Shown here piece after piece: positions 38,183-46,948 of a stretch of 64,000 bases of DNA. Position 1 is the stretch's first letter, and each line of letters begins with the position of its first letter. The notes under the pieces were generated by a model. It had not been told where the DNA came from. It saw only the letters and a list, made by a program, of their open reading frames with translations, and ran no database searches. The position numbers and the translations under genes were made by a program. Source of the stretch: Clusia tigrina (lineage: Eukaryota > Arthropoda > Insecta > Diptera > Clusiidae); NCBI GenBank assembly GCA_920105625.2, contig OV050031.1, positions 86,375,995 to 86,439,994 on the forward strand. The letters run 5' to 3'.

Positions 38183-40887
38183 GGAGAATTCCAGACAGTG
38201 TCCAGAATCTTTGCGTGCCCCGAAAGGTTGCCTTCTTTGAGATGGGCTAGATTAGGTAGCCTTAGGGCCGCGCTGGCCGCCATCCTTTTAACTACAAGGT
38301 GTAGAGGAGTCAGTCCAGTGATCACTCCCAAAGCTAGTGTGGGGCACGTTCTCATTGCTCCCGTCACACTCAAACAGGCTATACGGTGAATCTTGTGAAG
38401 AGTCCTCTGAGCTCCTGTTTGGTTGACTTTTGGCCACCATACCAACGACGCATAAGTAATCATTGGTACTATTATTGTTTTATATGACCACGCCATCATT
38501 TTTGGCCGTAGTCCCCATGTTTTACCGTACAACCTCTGGCAAGCATAGGTTGCTCTTAAGGCTTTACTAGTTATGTATGATAAGTGGTTTTTCCAAGTTA
38601 GAGTTTTGTCCAGGATTACTCCCAGATATTTCATTTCATTGGACATTGTTAAGTTTGTGGTCCCTAAACTTAAGGTCCCCAGATTCAGTTTCCTTCTTTT
38701 GGTGAAGGGTACCACGTTTGTTTTATTCGGATTTATCGATAGTCCTTTCTCCTGACACCAGTTTTGAGTGATATCAAGAGCTAGTTGCATGCGATCTGTT
38801 ATGGTAGAGTCAAACTTGCCTCTGACCATAATTACCAAATCATCCGCAAAGCCCTGAACTTCGTATCCGAGGTCATTGAGAGTTTGTAAGAGCTCGTCGA
38901 TAACCAATAACCATAGGAGTGGCGATAGGACGCCCCCCTGGGGACATCCTTTGGTTGACCTGACAATTTGCTTTGCTGTCCCTGTTTCAAAGATTGTCGT
39001 TCTGTTTTTCAGCATATTGAGAACCCATGTTATGATCAGTCTTTGTTTACCTTTCCTGTTCATCCCCTCCTCAATTGATCTGAAAGTAGCATTGTCAAAA
39101 GCCCCCGTAATGTCAACCGATGTACAGAGAGCTATTTCTTTACCCTCAAACGCCTTTTCAATTTTGCTTGTTAAGCTATGTATGGCTGTCTCAGTCGATT
39201 TGCCTGATTGGTAAGCGTATTGTTCAATATGAAGAGGAGAATCTTTAAGATAAGTTTCCCTGATATATTGGTCCAGAATTTTTTCCATAACTTTTAGCAG
39301 GAATGACGTCAGGCTAATGGGCCGATAGGCTTTTGGCGTGTGGTCCGCCTTTTTGCCTGCTTTCGGTATGAAAGCCACCCTAGCCTTCGTCCAAGGTTTA
39401 GGCACTATGCCTAGCTCCAGGCTTATCCTGAAAATGTTTGTTAGCACAGGTGCTAATACATCAACACCTTGCCGAAGTAGGCACGGTTGTATATTATCGA
39501 CACCTGGCGATTTGAATGGTCTAAAAGTGGAGATAGCCCATTTGGTTTTATTGACGGTGAAGATTCTGCGAGCCAGTGAGAGTTCCCTCCGTGTAGGCAT
39601 CAAGAAACGAGTATTCTCGATGATTTCACTATCCTCTCCGCTAGTGGCACAGCCTGGAAAGTGAGTGTCCAACAAAAGCTGTCCCGTCTCTTCCAGGCTC
39701 TCCGTAAAATTTCCGTCAGGCTTCTTGAGTGTAGAAAGTCCGTTTGAGTGATCTTTATTGAGTGACTTCTGGAGTCGGGTAGCTGCTGGGAGGGTTTCAA
39801 TCTCCTCACAGTACTTTTTCCATGAGTCTCTCTTAGATCTTCTCAACTCATTATTATAGGCCGTTAAGGCACTTCTATAAGATGCCCAGTCACCATTAGA
39901 CTTGGCCCTATTAAAGAGTTGACGGGCTTTTTTGCGCAAAACATTTAGCTCCCCGCTCCACCAGGGTACGTTCCTAGAACGTTTCTTCACAACTAAATTG
40001 CAGCTACTTTCAAAAGCCTCGATTATTATATTATTTAATTTGTTAACTTCAAGATCTAGTTCCTGAGAGTTACTTATTTTTTCACTAAGGCACGCAATAT
40101 TTTGCTCTAAGTAAAAGTTATATATCGACCAGTTGGTCTTCCTAACATTTCTCATTTCGAAGGTGCCTCCAATCTCCCCCCCCAGATCAAAGCAAATGTA
40201 CCTATGGTCCGACAAGGAGACCTCATTAAGCACCCTCCAATTAGAAATGTTATTTGATATGAATGCGCTAGTTAGGGTGAGATCTAACACCTCCCCCCTT
40301 ATCGCATTCATAAAGGTAGGCTCGTCACCCCTATTTACCACCACCAGATTGTTTGTTGTAATAAAATCAAGAAGTGACTCACCTCGCCCGTTCGTGTCCG
40401 TGCTTCCCCATACCGTGTGGTGCGCGTTTGCGTCGCAGCACACCACCCACTGTAGACTGCGAGTGCGACAGTACTCCGTAAGCTGCTGGAGCTCGCGCGA
40501 TACCGCGTCCTCTGTGTCGCCAGGTAAGTACATGGAGGCCAGGACTACCGTTCTCCTCCCTTTGGCACTAGGCACTTCTGCCTGTACTGCCACCAGATCG
40601 CGTTGTAGAAGCTCTGAAATTGGGAGGAATTTAATATTTTTGTTGATCATGATCGCTGCCCTCGGTCGGTCAACATTATTATCATAGATCAACTTACATG
40701 TTTTTGTCTGCAGACCATTTATGCGCCCATTTGTGGCCCATGGTTCTTGAATGGCTACGAAGTCCAGACTCTGGTGTTCCACCAAGGCACTGAGCCTGTA
40801 AGAGGCTGCTATAGCCCTGTGGAGATTTATTTGGAGACAGTGAAGCTGCTTCCAAGAGTTTTGCGTTCGTGATGGGGCCTGGGACAT
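38119..40887 (-). CDS. LOA-type ORF2: apurinic-type endonuclease and reverse transcriptase
   Basis: A 922-residue frame starting with ATG at 40,887. Residues about 15-235 are an exonuclease-endonuclease-phosphatase type endonuclease that nicks the target DNA. Visible residues are N21 (LQINLH), E48 (AIQEPW), D152 and N154 (CDANAHHTVWG) and the SDH triad end at 226-228. Residues about 505-760 are the reverse transcriptase: IPKAGKK, YRPISL, catalytic D592 (VDITGAFDNA), GCPQGGVLSPLLW, and the FADD box at 680-683. The enzyme copies the element RNA at the nicked site. The start codon overlaps the ORF1 stop by one base (TAATG), which suggests termination-reinitiation. The frame ends prematurely at 38,119, just before RNase H. 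Catalytic residues are otherwise intact. Confidence 0.93.
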   Translation of the reverse strand: MSQAPSRTQNSWKQLHCLQINLHRAIAASYRLSALVEHQSLDFVAIQEPWATNGRINGLQTKTCKLIYDNNVDRPRAAIMINKNIKFLPISELLQRDLVAVQAEVPSAKGRRTVVLASMYLPGDTEDAVSRELQQLTEYCRTRSLQWVVCCDANAHHTVWGSTDTNGRGESLLDFITTNNLVVVNRGDEPTFMNAIRGEVLDLTLTSAFISNNISNWRVLNEVSLSDHRYICFDLGGEIGGTFEMRNVRKTNWSIYNFYLEQNIACLSEKISNSQELDLEVNKLNNIIIEAFESSCNLVVKKRSRNVPWWSGELNVLRKKARQLFNRAKSNGDWASYRSALTAYNNELRRSKRDSWKKYCEEIETLPAATRLQKSLNKDHSNGLSTLKKPDGNFTESLEETGQLLLDTHFPGCATSGEDSEIIENTRFLMPTRRELSLARRIFTVNKTKWAISTFRPFKSPGVDNIQPCLLRQGVDVLAPVLTNIFRISLELGIVPKPWTKARVAFIPKAGKKADHTPKAYRPISLTSFLLKVMEKILDQYIRETYLKDSPLHIEQYAYQSGKSTETAIHSLTSKIEKAFEGKEIALCTSVDITGAFDNATFRSIEEGMNRKGKQRLIITWVLNMLKNRTTIFETGTAKQIVRSTKGCPQGGVLSPLLWLLVIDELLQTLNDLGYEVQGFADDLVIMVRGKFDSTITDRMQLALDITQNWCQEKGLSINPNKTNVVPFTKRRKLNLGTLSLGTTNLTMSNEMKYLGVILDKTLTWKNHLSYITSKALRATYACQRLYGKTWGLRPKMMAWSYKTIIVPMITYASLVWWPKVNQTGAQRTLHKIHRIACLSVTGAMRTCPTLALGVITGLTPLHLVVKRMAASAALRLPNLAHLKEGNLSGHAKILDTVWNSPCLMVNSKWSSVTVQLGETRK

Positions 40888-42173
40888 TATTTCCCAGACC
40901 GATCCTTGCGGATCTTACCACCCTTTGTGCTCCGCAAAGTTTCCGCAGCCTCCGGGTCTTTTCTCTCCCATTTCCTGAGCCTACCAGAGAGAGCAGATGG
41001 TCCTGGACGTTGGACACGTGTGTTGCCTCTCTCCGCTCTCGGTACTGGCTTTGTGAAAATGGGCCCCGTTTTCGGCTTCTGGCTACTCTGCTTTGCCCGC
41101 GCTGCAACATATGTTGTTGGTTGCTCTTCAACACCAACAGCAGATTTTGCCCTGTTCCCCTTCAGTCTAGGTCGGAGCTGGGCACTGCCAAAGCCATAGT
41201 AGACTTTGTTACCCAGTGTGTCAACCCTTTCAGACGAGATGGGGTCCAGAGCAATTGCCAGCTCGACCTGGTCACCTTTTTGTAGGCGATGGAGCACCCG
41301 CCACTCGCTGACACTAATGCCCGAATTCTGCGACTCCACTTGCCCCAGAATTCGGTCATTTTGCCAAGATACCGAGCCGGGAAAGTAGCCAACGAAGATC
41401 TTGGCCTTTGGCACTTTTGCCTCGTCCACCACCTTCAACTCAGCCCCCTCCCATGGCTTCATGGCTGGTATCCATTCTTCAGCCCAGGCTACGGTTTCGT
41501 CGTCCAGACAGTTGATCGTCAACCATCCAGGCTTGAAACTACAGCCTGCAAAGTGTGGCTTCACTGGGCCCCCACGAGTCTCGAACATCTTGTCGAGAAT
41601 GCACCGTTGTACCTTCCCAATTTCTTCAGTGGACCATATGCCCTCCGGGAAATTGCTAGGTATAACCCCTATCTTTTTGGAGCAGACTGTCTCCGCTAGA
41701 GTAGGCTTTGAGCAGGGGACCCCCAAGGAGGCGCCCTGCACGCCATGTCTTTCAGAGACACTCGCCACCCTCTTACTGGGACCAGGTTCGCCCCCAAGTA
41801 AGGTCTCCGCCTCCTTCATCTCACCACACACCGGCGGGTCCGCTGGGGGCACTATTGACATTTTATCAATGTTTTTGTTGCCCTCTTGTGCAAACCGCTT
41901 TGTCGGCCTGGAGTTCGATGTCGGCGTGGAGCCATCTGAACGGGATCTTTTAGGGGTCCATCGCGCAGACACGTTCGCTGGATTTGCCGCCAAGGACCAA
42001 GCTGTTTCCAGCGATATGCCCCTGGCAAGCAAAGCCTTAAAACGTTTACGTCCAGCTCCGGACAGCTTCACCCTAAGTTTTGGAATCTTCTCTGGAGCAG
42101 GTTCAAGAAGATTTCTCTCCTGTTCCGAGGAGATAGACACCCCAGCCGATTCCTGGCTAAGTGGGATGTCCAT
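40887..42173 (-). CDS. LOA-type ORF1, nucleic-acid-binding gag-like protein with DUF4780-like domain
   Basis: A 428-residue intact frame from ATG at 42,173. Residues about 35-60 (LSGAGRKRFKALLARG and following) match a short N-terminal motif I know from ORF1 proteins of LOA/I-type elements. A basic, low-complexity segment follows (about 65-160). Residues about 163-338 look like DUF4780: FAGCSFKPGWLTINC, a W..EW.P...PWEGA block, QNSGIS..EWRVL, and a hydrophobic beta-rich end. The C-terminus (about 340-428) is strongly basic. Such proteins bind element RNA and act as chaperones during integration. No CCHC knuckle is present, as expected for DUF4780-type ORF1. The stop overlaps the ORF2 start (TAATG). 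An upstream frame (42,394-42,191) may be the lost N-terminus of this protein. Confidence 0.85.
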   Translation of the reverse strand: MDIPLSQESAGVSISSEQERNLLEPAPEKIPKLRVKLSGAGRKRFKALLARGISLETAWSLAANPANVSARWTPKRSRSDGSTPTSNSRPTKRFAQEGNKNIDKMSIVPPADPPVCGEMKEAETLLGGEPGPSKRVASVSERHGVQGASLGVPCSKPTLAETVCSKKIGVIPSNFPEGIWSTEEIGKVQRCILDKMFETRGGPVKPHFAGCSFKPGWLTINCLDDETVAWAEEWIPAMKPWEGAELKVVDEAKVPKAKIFVGYFPGSVSWQNDRILGQVESQNSGISVSEWRVLHRLQKGDQVELAIALDPISSERVDTLGNKVYYGFGSAQLRPRLKGNRAKSAVGVEEQPTTYVAARAKQSSQKPKTGPIFTKPVPRAERGNTRVQRPGPSALSGRLRKWERKDPEAAETLRSTKGGKIRKDRSGK

Positions 42174-42918
42174 CTCCTCCGGCCTGTCGGTTAAGGGACC
42201 GGGTGCCCCCCCAACAGGTCGTGCTCCATGCTTTCATTGTCGATGGGACCAGATGCCCCCTCGGCCAATGATGGCTGTTGGCTCATTGTAGCCACAATAT
42301 GCACATTTGAAGGTGTGCAGTCCATTTTTTTTTTTTCATATAGGCTTAAGTTTTCCATATATTTTTCTTTAGTTTTCTTTTGCGTTTTGGTCACCCACGG
42401 GCGCCCCCGTGGTAAGGCTAATTAAAACCGTAGGTTCGCCGGACCTCGTACGGAGTTCGCTATTAAGCTTGACTCTACCCCGTCAAGCAAGCTCACTGGC
42501 ACAGCTGTTCCACCGTGAATTTAGGGTGTTTTTTTTATGGGCCAATATGTCTGGTGAACCCTGCCCCAGGGAGTTTTCTCTCTCCCCCGCCCGGCAATCG
42601 GCGACCCAAGTCCAGCAGAGACATGACCGTACTGAAAGTGGGCCATTGGTCTGTAAAGTAATTGCCGCACTTCCCCGAAGGGCTGACCAATTGTTAGTGT
42701 CTAGGCGATCCGGCGGTCTCAGTGAGACGTTCGATATTGGCCAGTACGACTACTAACTAGCCTTAACGACTGAGCAGGAATCGTAGAAAACTACTTTCAA
42801 CCTGTGCGTTGAAGGTAGTTCTTAGTTTGCGTAACTGGACCATGTCACCGTCTTTCATGTGCCATGTTCCAGCACAGAGTAAGCCCCTACACCGCAACAA
42901 GGTGACTACCCAGCGTAG
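42174..42918 (-). other. 5' UTR / promoter region of the LOA-type element
   Basis: About 745 bp between the right target-site duplication and the ORF1 start. It should hold an internal promoter, because LINEs carry their own, but I cannot point to one. Visible structure: a hairpin at 42,789-42,820 (13-bp arms aactactttcaac and gttgaaggtagtt, 6-base loop, one mismatch), a GC hairpin at 42,395-42,412 (ccacggg, cccgtgg), a 12-base A tract in the RNA sense (42,325-42,336), and a 67-codon frame at 42,394-42,191. The antisense 115-codon frame at 42,409-42,756 has no protein-like features. Confidence 0.7.
42191..42394 (-). pseudogene. Possible displaced N-terminus of LOA-type ORF1
   Basis: A 67-codon frame begins with ATG at 42,394, has a second ATG shortly after, and stops at 42,191, only 15 bp before the annotated ORF1 start. 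It lies in a different frame. A run of seven C (42,206-42,212, G in the RNA) sits just before its end. A one-base length change there would make the frame run on into ORF1 without a stop. The protein is polar and charged with no known motif. It could instead be a small upstream ORF in the leader. Comparison with other genomic copies would decide. Confidence 0.4.
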
Positions 42919-43094
42919 GGGATAGATATAGGCATAGAGAAGGCAGCAGACCCCCCAATCGAAGCGGCAGTGACTGAGACGCCTACAGAGACGCTGACAG
43001 AGGCTGCGAAGCCGACTGTGAAGCCGACTGTGAAGCCGACTGGGGCAGGTAGGGGTGAGATAGGCATAGAGAAGGCAGCAGACCCCCCCCCCCC
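42919..43094 (+). repeat. Short satellite remnant between the two retrotransposons
   Basis: About one and a half satellite units in the standard orientation. It contains three consecutive 12-bp-class copies (gccgactgtgaa, twice, then gccgactggggc) and a C tract of 12 (43,083-43,094) at which the R1-type element begins. The two retrotransposons therefore inserted within 180 bp of each other. Confidence 0.9.
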
Positions 43095-44045
43095 GCGAAA
43101 ACGCCGAAAACGACGGAACCAGCCCGACGAGCCGAGCGGTACCCAAAAGGCAGAAGGCGGATGGGGCAAGGGCGGCCATGGCGAAGGCCGCCGCAGCTAA
43201 AAATACCACCAAGCCAGAAGTGGGTAAACACGACGCAGTGGTGAAAAAGCCAGAGTGGGCGATGATTCGTGCTCGCCCCCGGGCAAAGCCGAAGACACAC
43301 GCTAAAGCGAAGCCGACCAGACCTGATGCAATTGTCTTCAAGGGAACGGGAGTGACAACCTATGCGGAGATCTTGCGGAGGATAAAGATGGAGCCGCGGC
43401 TTGGGGAATTAGGCGAGAGAGTGAAAAAAATAAGGAAAACCGAAAAAAGTGAGCTGCTACTCGAATTAGCCACGACAGCGGACCCGAAGACTGTCACTCA
43501 GCGGTAAGCAGTAGCAAATACACTGGGGACTAGTGTGGAGGTGCGACAACTCACCCAGGAGACTCAGCTGGAAATAAAGGATTTGGACGAGATCACCACG
43601 GTAGAGGAAGTTCACGAAGCGCTGTGCAAACAGCTGAGCACTTTCGAAAAGCTCCCCGTGACCGCGATTAGGTCCCATCGGAAAGCGTACGGTGGAACGC
43701 AAACAGCAACCATCAGTTTGCCCCCTCTGGCAGCCGAAGCGCTACTGGCCGGGAAACTGAGAGTCGGATGGACCTCTTTTTCGGGTGCGGGGAAAGGTAG
43801 TACCCACACGTTGCTACAAGTGCATGGAGTTTGGGCATATTGCCAAAAAGTGCAGTAGTAAGGAGGACTGGCGGAATCGGTGCTACAGATGCGACGCCGA
43901 CGGCCACAACGCCAGCGAGTGTAGCAAAAGCCCAACCTGTGCACTCTGCAAGACCAAAGGCCGCAAGGATACGGAGCACTCGACAGGATGCAGAATATGC
44001 CCGTCGTATAAGCAAGCAGTAAAGGAGTCAAAACGCATGGAATGA
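43094..44045 (+). pseudogene. R1-type ORF1 (gag-like) with CCHC knuckles, broken
   Basis: The frame is open from the left border through the first visible ATG at 43,178 (which may be internal) to a TAA at 43,505-43,507. It continues in the same frame after it, then shifts near 43,780-43,800 into the frame that ends at 44,045. The early part is basic (RARPRAKPKTHAKAKPTRPD), followed by a 'TYAEILRRIK' segment common in R1-type gag proteins and by LEIKDLDEITTVEEV. The last part holds CYKCMEFGHIAKKC and CYRCDADGHNASEC (both CX2CX4HX4C), plus a third Cys-His cluster beginning CALCK. These knuckles would bind element RNA. The stop codon overlaps the ORF2 start by four bases (ATGA). Confidence 0.85.
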
Positions 44046-46922
44046 AGTTACTCCAGCTTAACCTCAATCACTGCGCAGCTACACAAGAACTACTTGAGCA
44101 GACGGTGAGAGAGCACAAGATCGACGCCGCTGTGCTTAGTGAACCATATCGTCGGAAGCACCAAGGAGTCTGGGTAGAGGACAATATTTGCGGAGCTGTA
44201 ATATGGGTGTGTGGAGTCAAGCCACCTCAACTCGCGGACGTCAGAAGGGATGAAAACTACTTCAGGGCAACCATAGGAGGAACCACGGTTTACAGTTGCT
44301 ACATGGCACCAAGCCTAACTACGGATGAGTTTGAGTCGGCGGCAGATAGACTCGTTCTAGATGCACACGGTAAGAACCCTGTAGTAATTGCTGGCGATTT
44401 CAACGCATGGGCAACTGAATTGGGCTGCGGCCGAACTACGCCAAAGGGTCATATCCTCATGGATGCCCTCGCAGCACTTGACGTGATCATCTTCAATACC
44501 GGCGAGATGACTTTTGCCAGAGGAGGTGCCAGTTCTGCGATAGACCTAACCTTCGTAAGTAGCAGGCTGGTGAGGGGTGCAAAATGGCTGTTGAGTGACA
44601 TATACACCCACAGCGACCACCAAGCTATCATCTGCGAACTGGAGAAGCCCTGGAATCGGCAGCGGGTAGGTCCGACATTGAAAGGCTGGAGGACAAACAG
44701 CCTTGACGAAGACGTCCTAGAAATGATGCTTGAAGGTTTGGTGCTGGAAGGCAGTGCAGAAGAAATGGCGAATCAGCTGGCAAGGAAGGTAGAAAACGCC
44801 TGTGACGCGGCGATGCCCAGGAGAGCATATGGTGGGAGGCATAAACCTGTCTACTGGTGGACGGATGCAATAGGCGAGCTCCGTAAAGCATGAAATGCTG
44901 CGAGGAGAAGGTATCAACGTTCCATGCGGAAACCGGATTCCCTGCAGAAGCACCAGGCCTTCAAGGAAGCCAGAAATGTTCTAAAGAAGGCAATTAAGAA
45001 GAGCAAGAGCACCAGATTCGCTGAATTATGCGCACAAGTTGAGGACGACCCATGGGTCATGGCATATAGACTTGTCATGCGAAAATTGCCCTGATATAGG
45101 CAGCCAGCCCCAACCTGTCCAATGTTGCTCAGACGCGTAGTGGCACAGCTCTTTCCAGTACAGAACTATATCAATACCCAGTGTGACTATAGATGAGGTG
45201 TTGCGCGCGGTTGGGAAGTTCTGAGACCAGAAAGCACCCGGCCCAGATGGAATCCCCAACCGATTACTCAAGACCGCAGCTGCACTGAACCCAGAGCCAC
45301 TGAGTAAAATGTACGATGCTTGCCTGAGAGAAGGCATTTTCCCCAAGAGATGGAAGAGGCAACGATTGGTCCTGGTGCTGAAAGCCAACAAATCAACAGA
45401 GGACCCTTCAGCGTACTGCCCGCTCTGCATGTTAGATACGGCGGGAAAATTTCTGGAGCGGATAATCTGTGACAGGATTGATGAGGCCATTGCAAAATCT
45501 GGAGGGCTCTCAAAACGGCAATATGGTTTCCGGAAGGCGAGATCTACCGTGGACGCCATCAACGAACTTGTCCAGACGGCTAAAACAGCGATCCAGGGGA
45601 AACGATGGAGGGGTGGAACCAGGAGGTATTACCTTGTGGTCACCATAGATGTTAAAAACGCTTTCAACTCAGCTAGCTGGGAGCGCATAGCCATAGAGTT
45701 AGCAGAGTTTGGGGTGCCCATCTACCTGAGGCGAATGATTGCCAGCTACTTCAGCGATAGGATCCTGCTCTACCAGTCAGAAAAAGGTGTGGAGTCGCAC
45801 AAGATTATCGGAGGACTTCCCCAGGGATCGGTGCTTGGACCGTTACTCTGGAATGCTATGTACGACGGCATCCTCCGCGTACAGGTCCCTGATGGTGTCA
45901 AAATCATCGGATACGCGGACGACATAGCATTGGTAATCACAGCTAAATACTTGGAGGAAGTGGTAGCAGAGGCCAACCGAACTGTGGCTACCGTCGGAAG
46001 ATGGCTTGCAAACGTTGGACTTAGCTTGGCTGAACACAAGACCGAGGCAATCCTGGTTTCGAGCCGCAGAGTATTGGAGGTAGTGGAAATAAGAGTTGGT
46101 AGATGTGCCATAACCATGATTCCACACCTCAAGTACCTAGGAGTGTGGATAGATGCGCGGCTTACCATCAAAGAACATCTGCGGCGCGGTGGAGATAAGG
46201 CAGCAAACACATGTTCTCTCCTATGTAGAATAATGCCCAACGCAGGACCCAGGCAGCGGAAAAGGCGACTCATCGCCGGGGTTGTCAGATCCATTACTAT
46301 CTATGGAGCGCCAATATGGGTCGAAAACGCGGTTGTGAAGGTGATCTGCGCATACCGCACCGTATCCATAGATGCCACCTTGGTGATAGCCGGCATGATT
46401 CCCGTGAACCTGCTAGCGAAAGAAGCGATGAACCTCTACCACGCTAAAGGGACACACGCAACAAATGTAGAGGAGCTCTTGGAAATTGGAAAGCGGAAGA
46501 CCCTTCAAGAGTGGCAAGCCCAGTAGGATTCTTCTACAAATGGCCGCTGGACAAGAAGGCTGATCCCCAACATTCAGCAATGGGTAAGCAGGTCGCATAG
46601 TGAGGTGAATTTCTACGTCACACAATTGCTGACAGGCCACGGAGGTTTTCGGGCATACCTGCACAGATTCCACTTGGAGGAATCTCCCTACTGTGCAAAC
46701 TGTGGAGGTACAGAGATAGAAGATCACAAACATGTCTTCTTCTATTGCCCACGTTATGAAAGTGCTAGAGTGGCACTACAAGGAGTATGTGGAGAGCCCG
46801 TGGTGCCCGACAACATAGTGCAGCATATGCTCGAGAGCCCGGAGAAATGGGATGCGGTGTGTGACACCACCGCCGCCATTATGAAAGACCTCCGCACCAG
46901 GAGTGGCGAAGACGAGCAATGA
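44042..46922 (+). pseudogene. R1-type ORF2: endonuclease and reverse transcriptase, broken
   Basis: It begins with ATG at 44,042 inside the ORF1 stop. The endonuclease is about the first 200 codons: LQLNLNHC, E34 (LSEPYR), D119 and N121 (AGDFNAW), SDH at 191-193. The frame is then interrupted by TGA at 44,891 and 45,092, a frame change near 45,180, TGA at 45,222, and TAG at 46,524. The reverse transcriptase lies mainly in 45,309-46,526: the aspartate of TIDVKNAF, GLPQGSVLGPLLWN and the YADD box at about 45,912-45,923 are all retained. After the last in-frame TAG, the reading resumes with a CX2C...H...C knuckle (CANCGG ... DHKHVFFYC) and ends at 46,922. RNase H is absent. Domain wording fits R1-type elements, some of which target one repeated site. 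Confidence 0.87.
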
Positions 46923-46948
46923 AAAATAGCTGGGAGGGGTCCGCTGAC

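Larger units (their letters stand above)
37194..42929 (-). mobile_element. LOA/I-type non-LTR retrotransposon, near full length, with 11-bp target-site duplication
   Basis: The element itself is 37,205-42,918, transcribed right to left. Order on its coding strand: 5' UTR (42,918-42,174), ORF1 (42,173-40,887), ORF2 endonuclease plus reverse transcriptase (40,887-38,119), RNase H in a shifted frame, 56-bp 3' UTR, and a tail of AAT repeats (37,220-37,205). The word gggatagatat flanks it exactly at 37,194-37,204 and 42,919-42,929. Most satellite units read ggggtagatat here, so sharing the rarer 'gggata' form makes this a convincing target-site duplication. RNase H, the DUF4780-like ORF1 and the short tandem tail instead of poly(A) fit the LOA/I group of LINEs in insects. 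A single frame break separates the RT and RNase H parts. Confidence 0.9.

Noticed and set aside
41401..42291. 296-codon plus-strand frame opposite LOA-type ORF1, and 184- and 138-codon frames opposite ORF2
   Set aside because: They are antisense shadows of well-supported retrotransposon genes and show no protein motifs of their own.
37205..42918. Classification of the minus-strand element as an LTR retrotransposon or retrovirus-like element
   Set aside because: There are no long terminal repeats, no protease or integrase, an apurinic-type endonuclease upstream of the RT, and a simple-repeat tail. All are LINE features.
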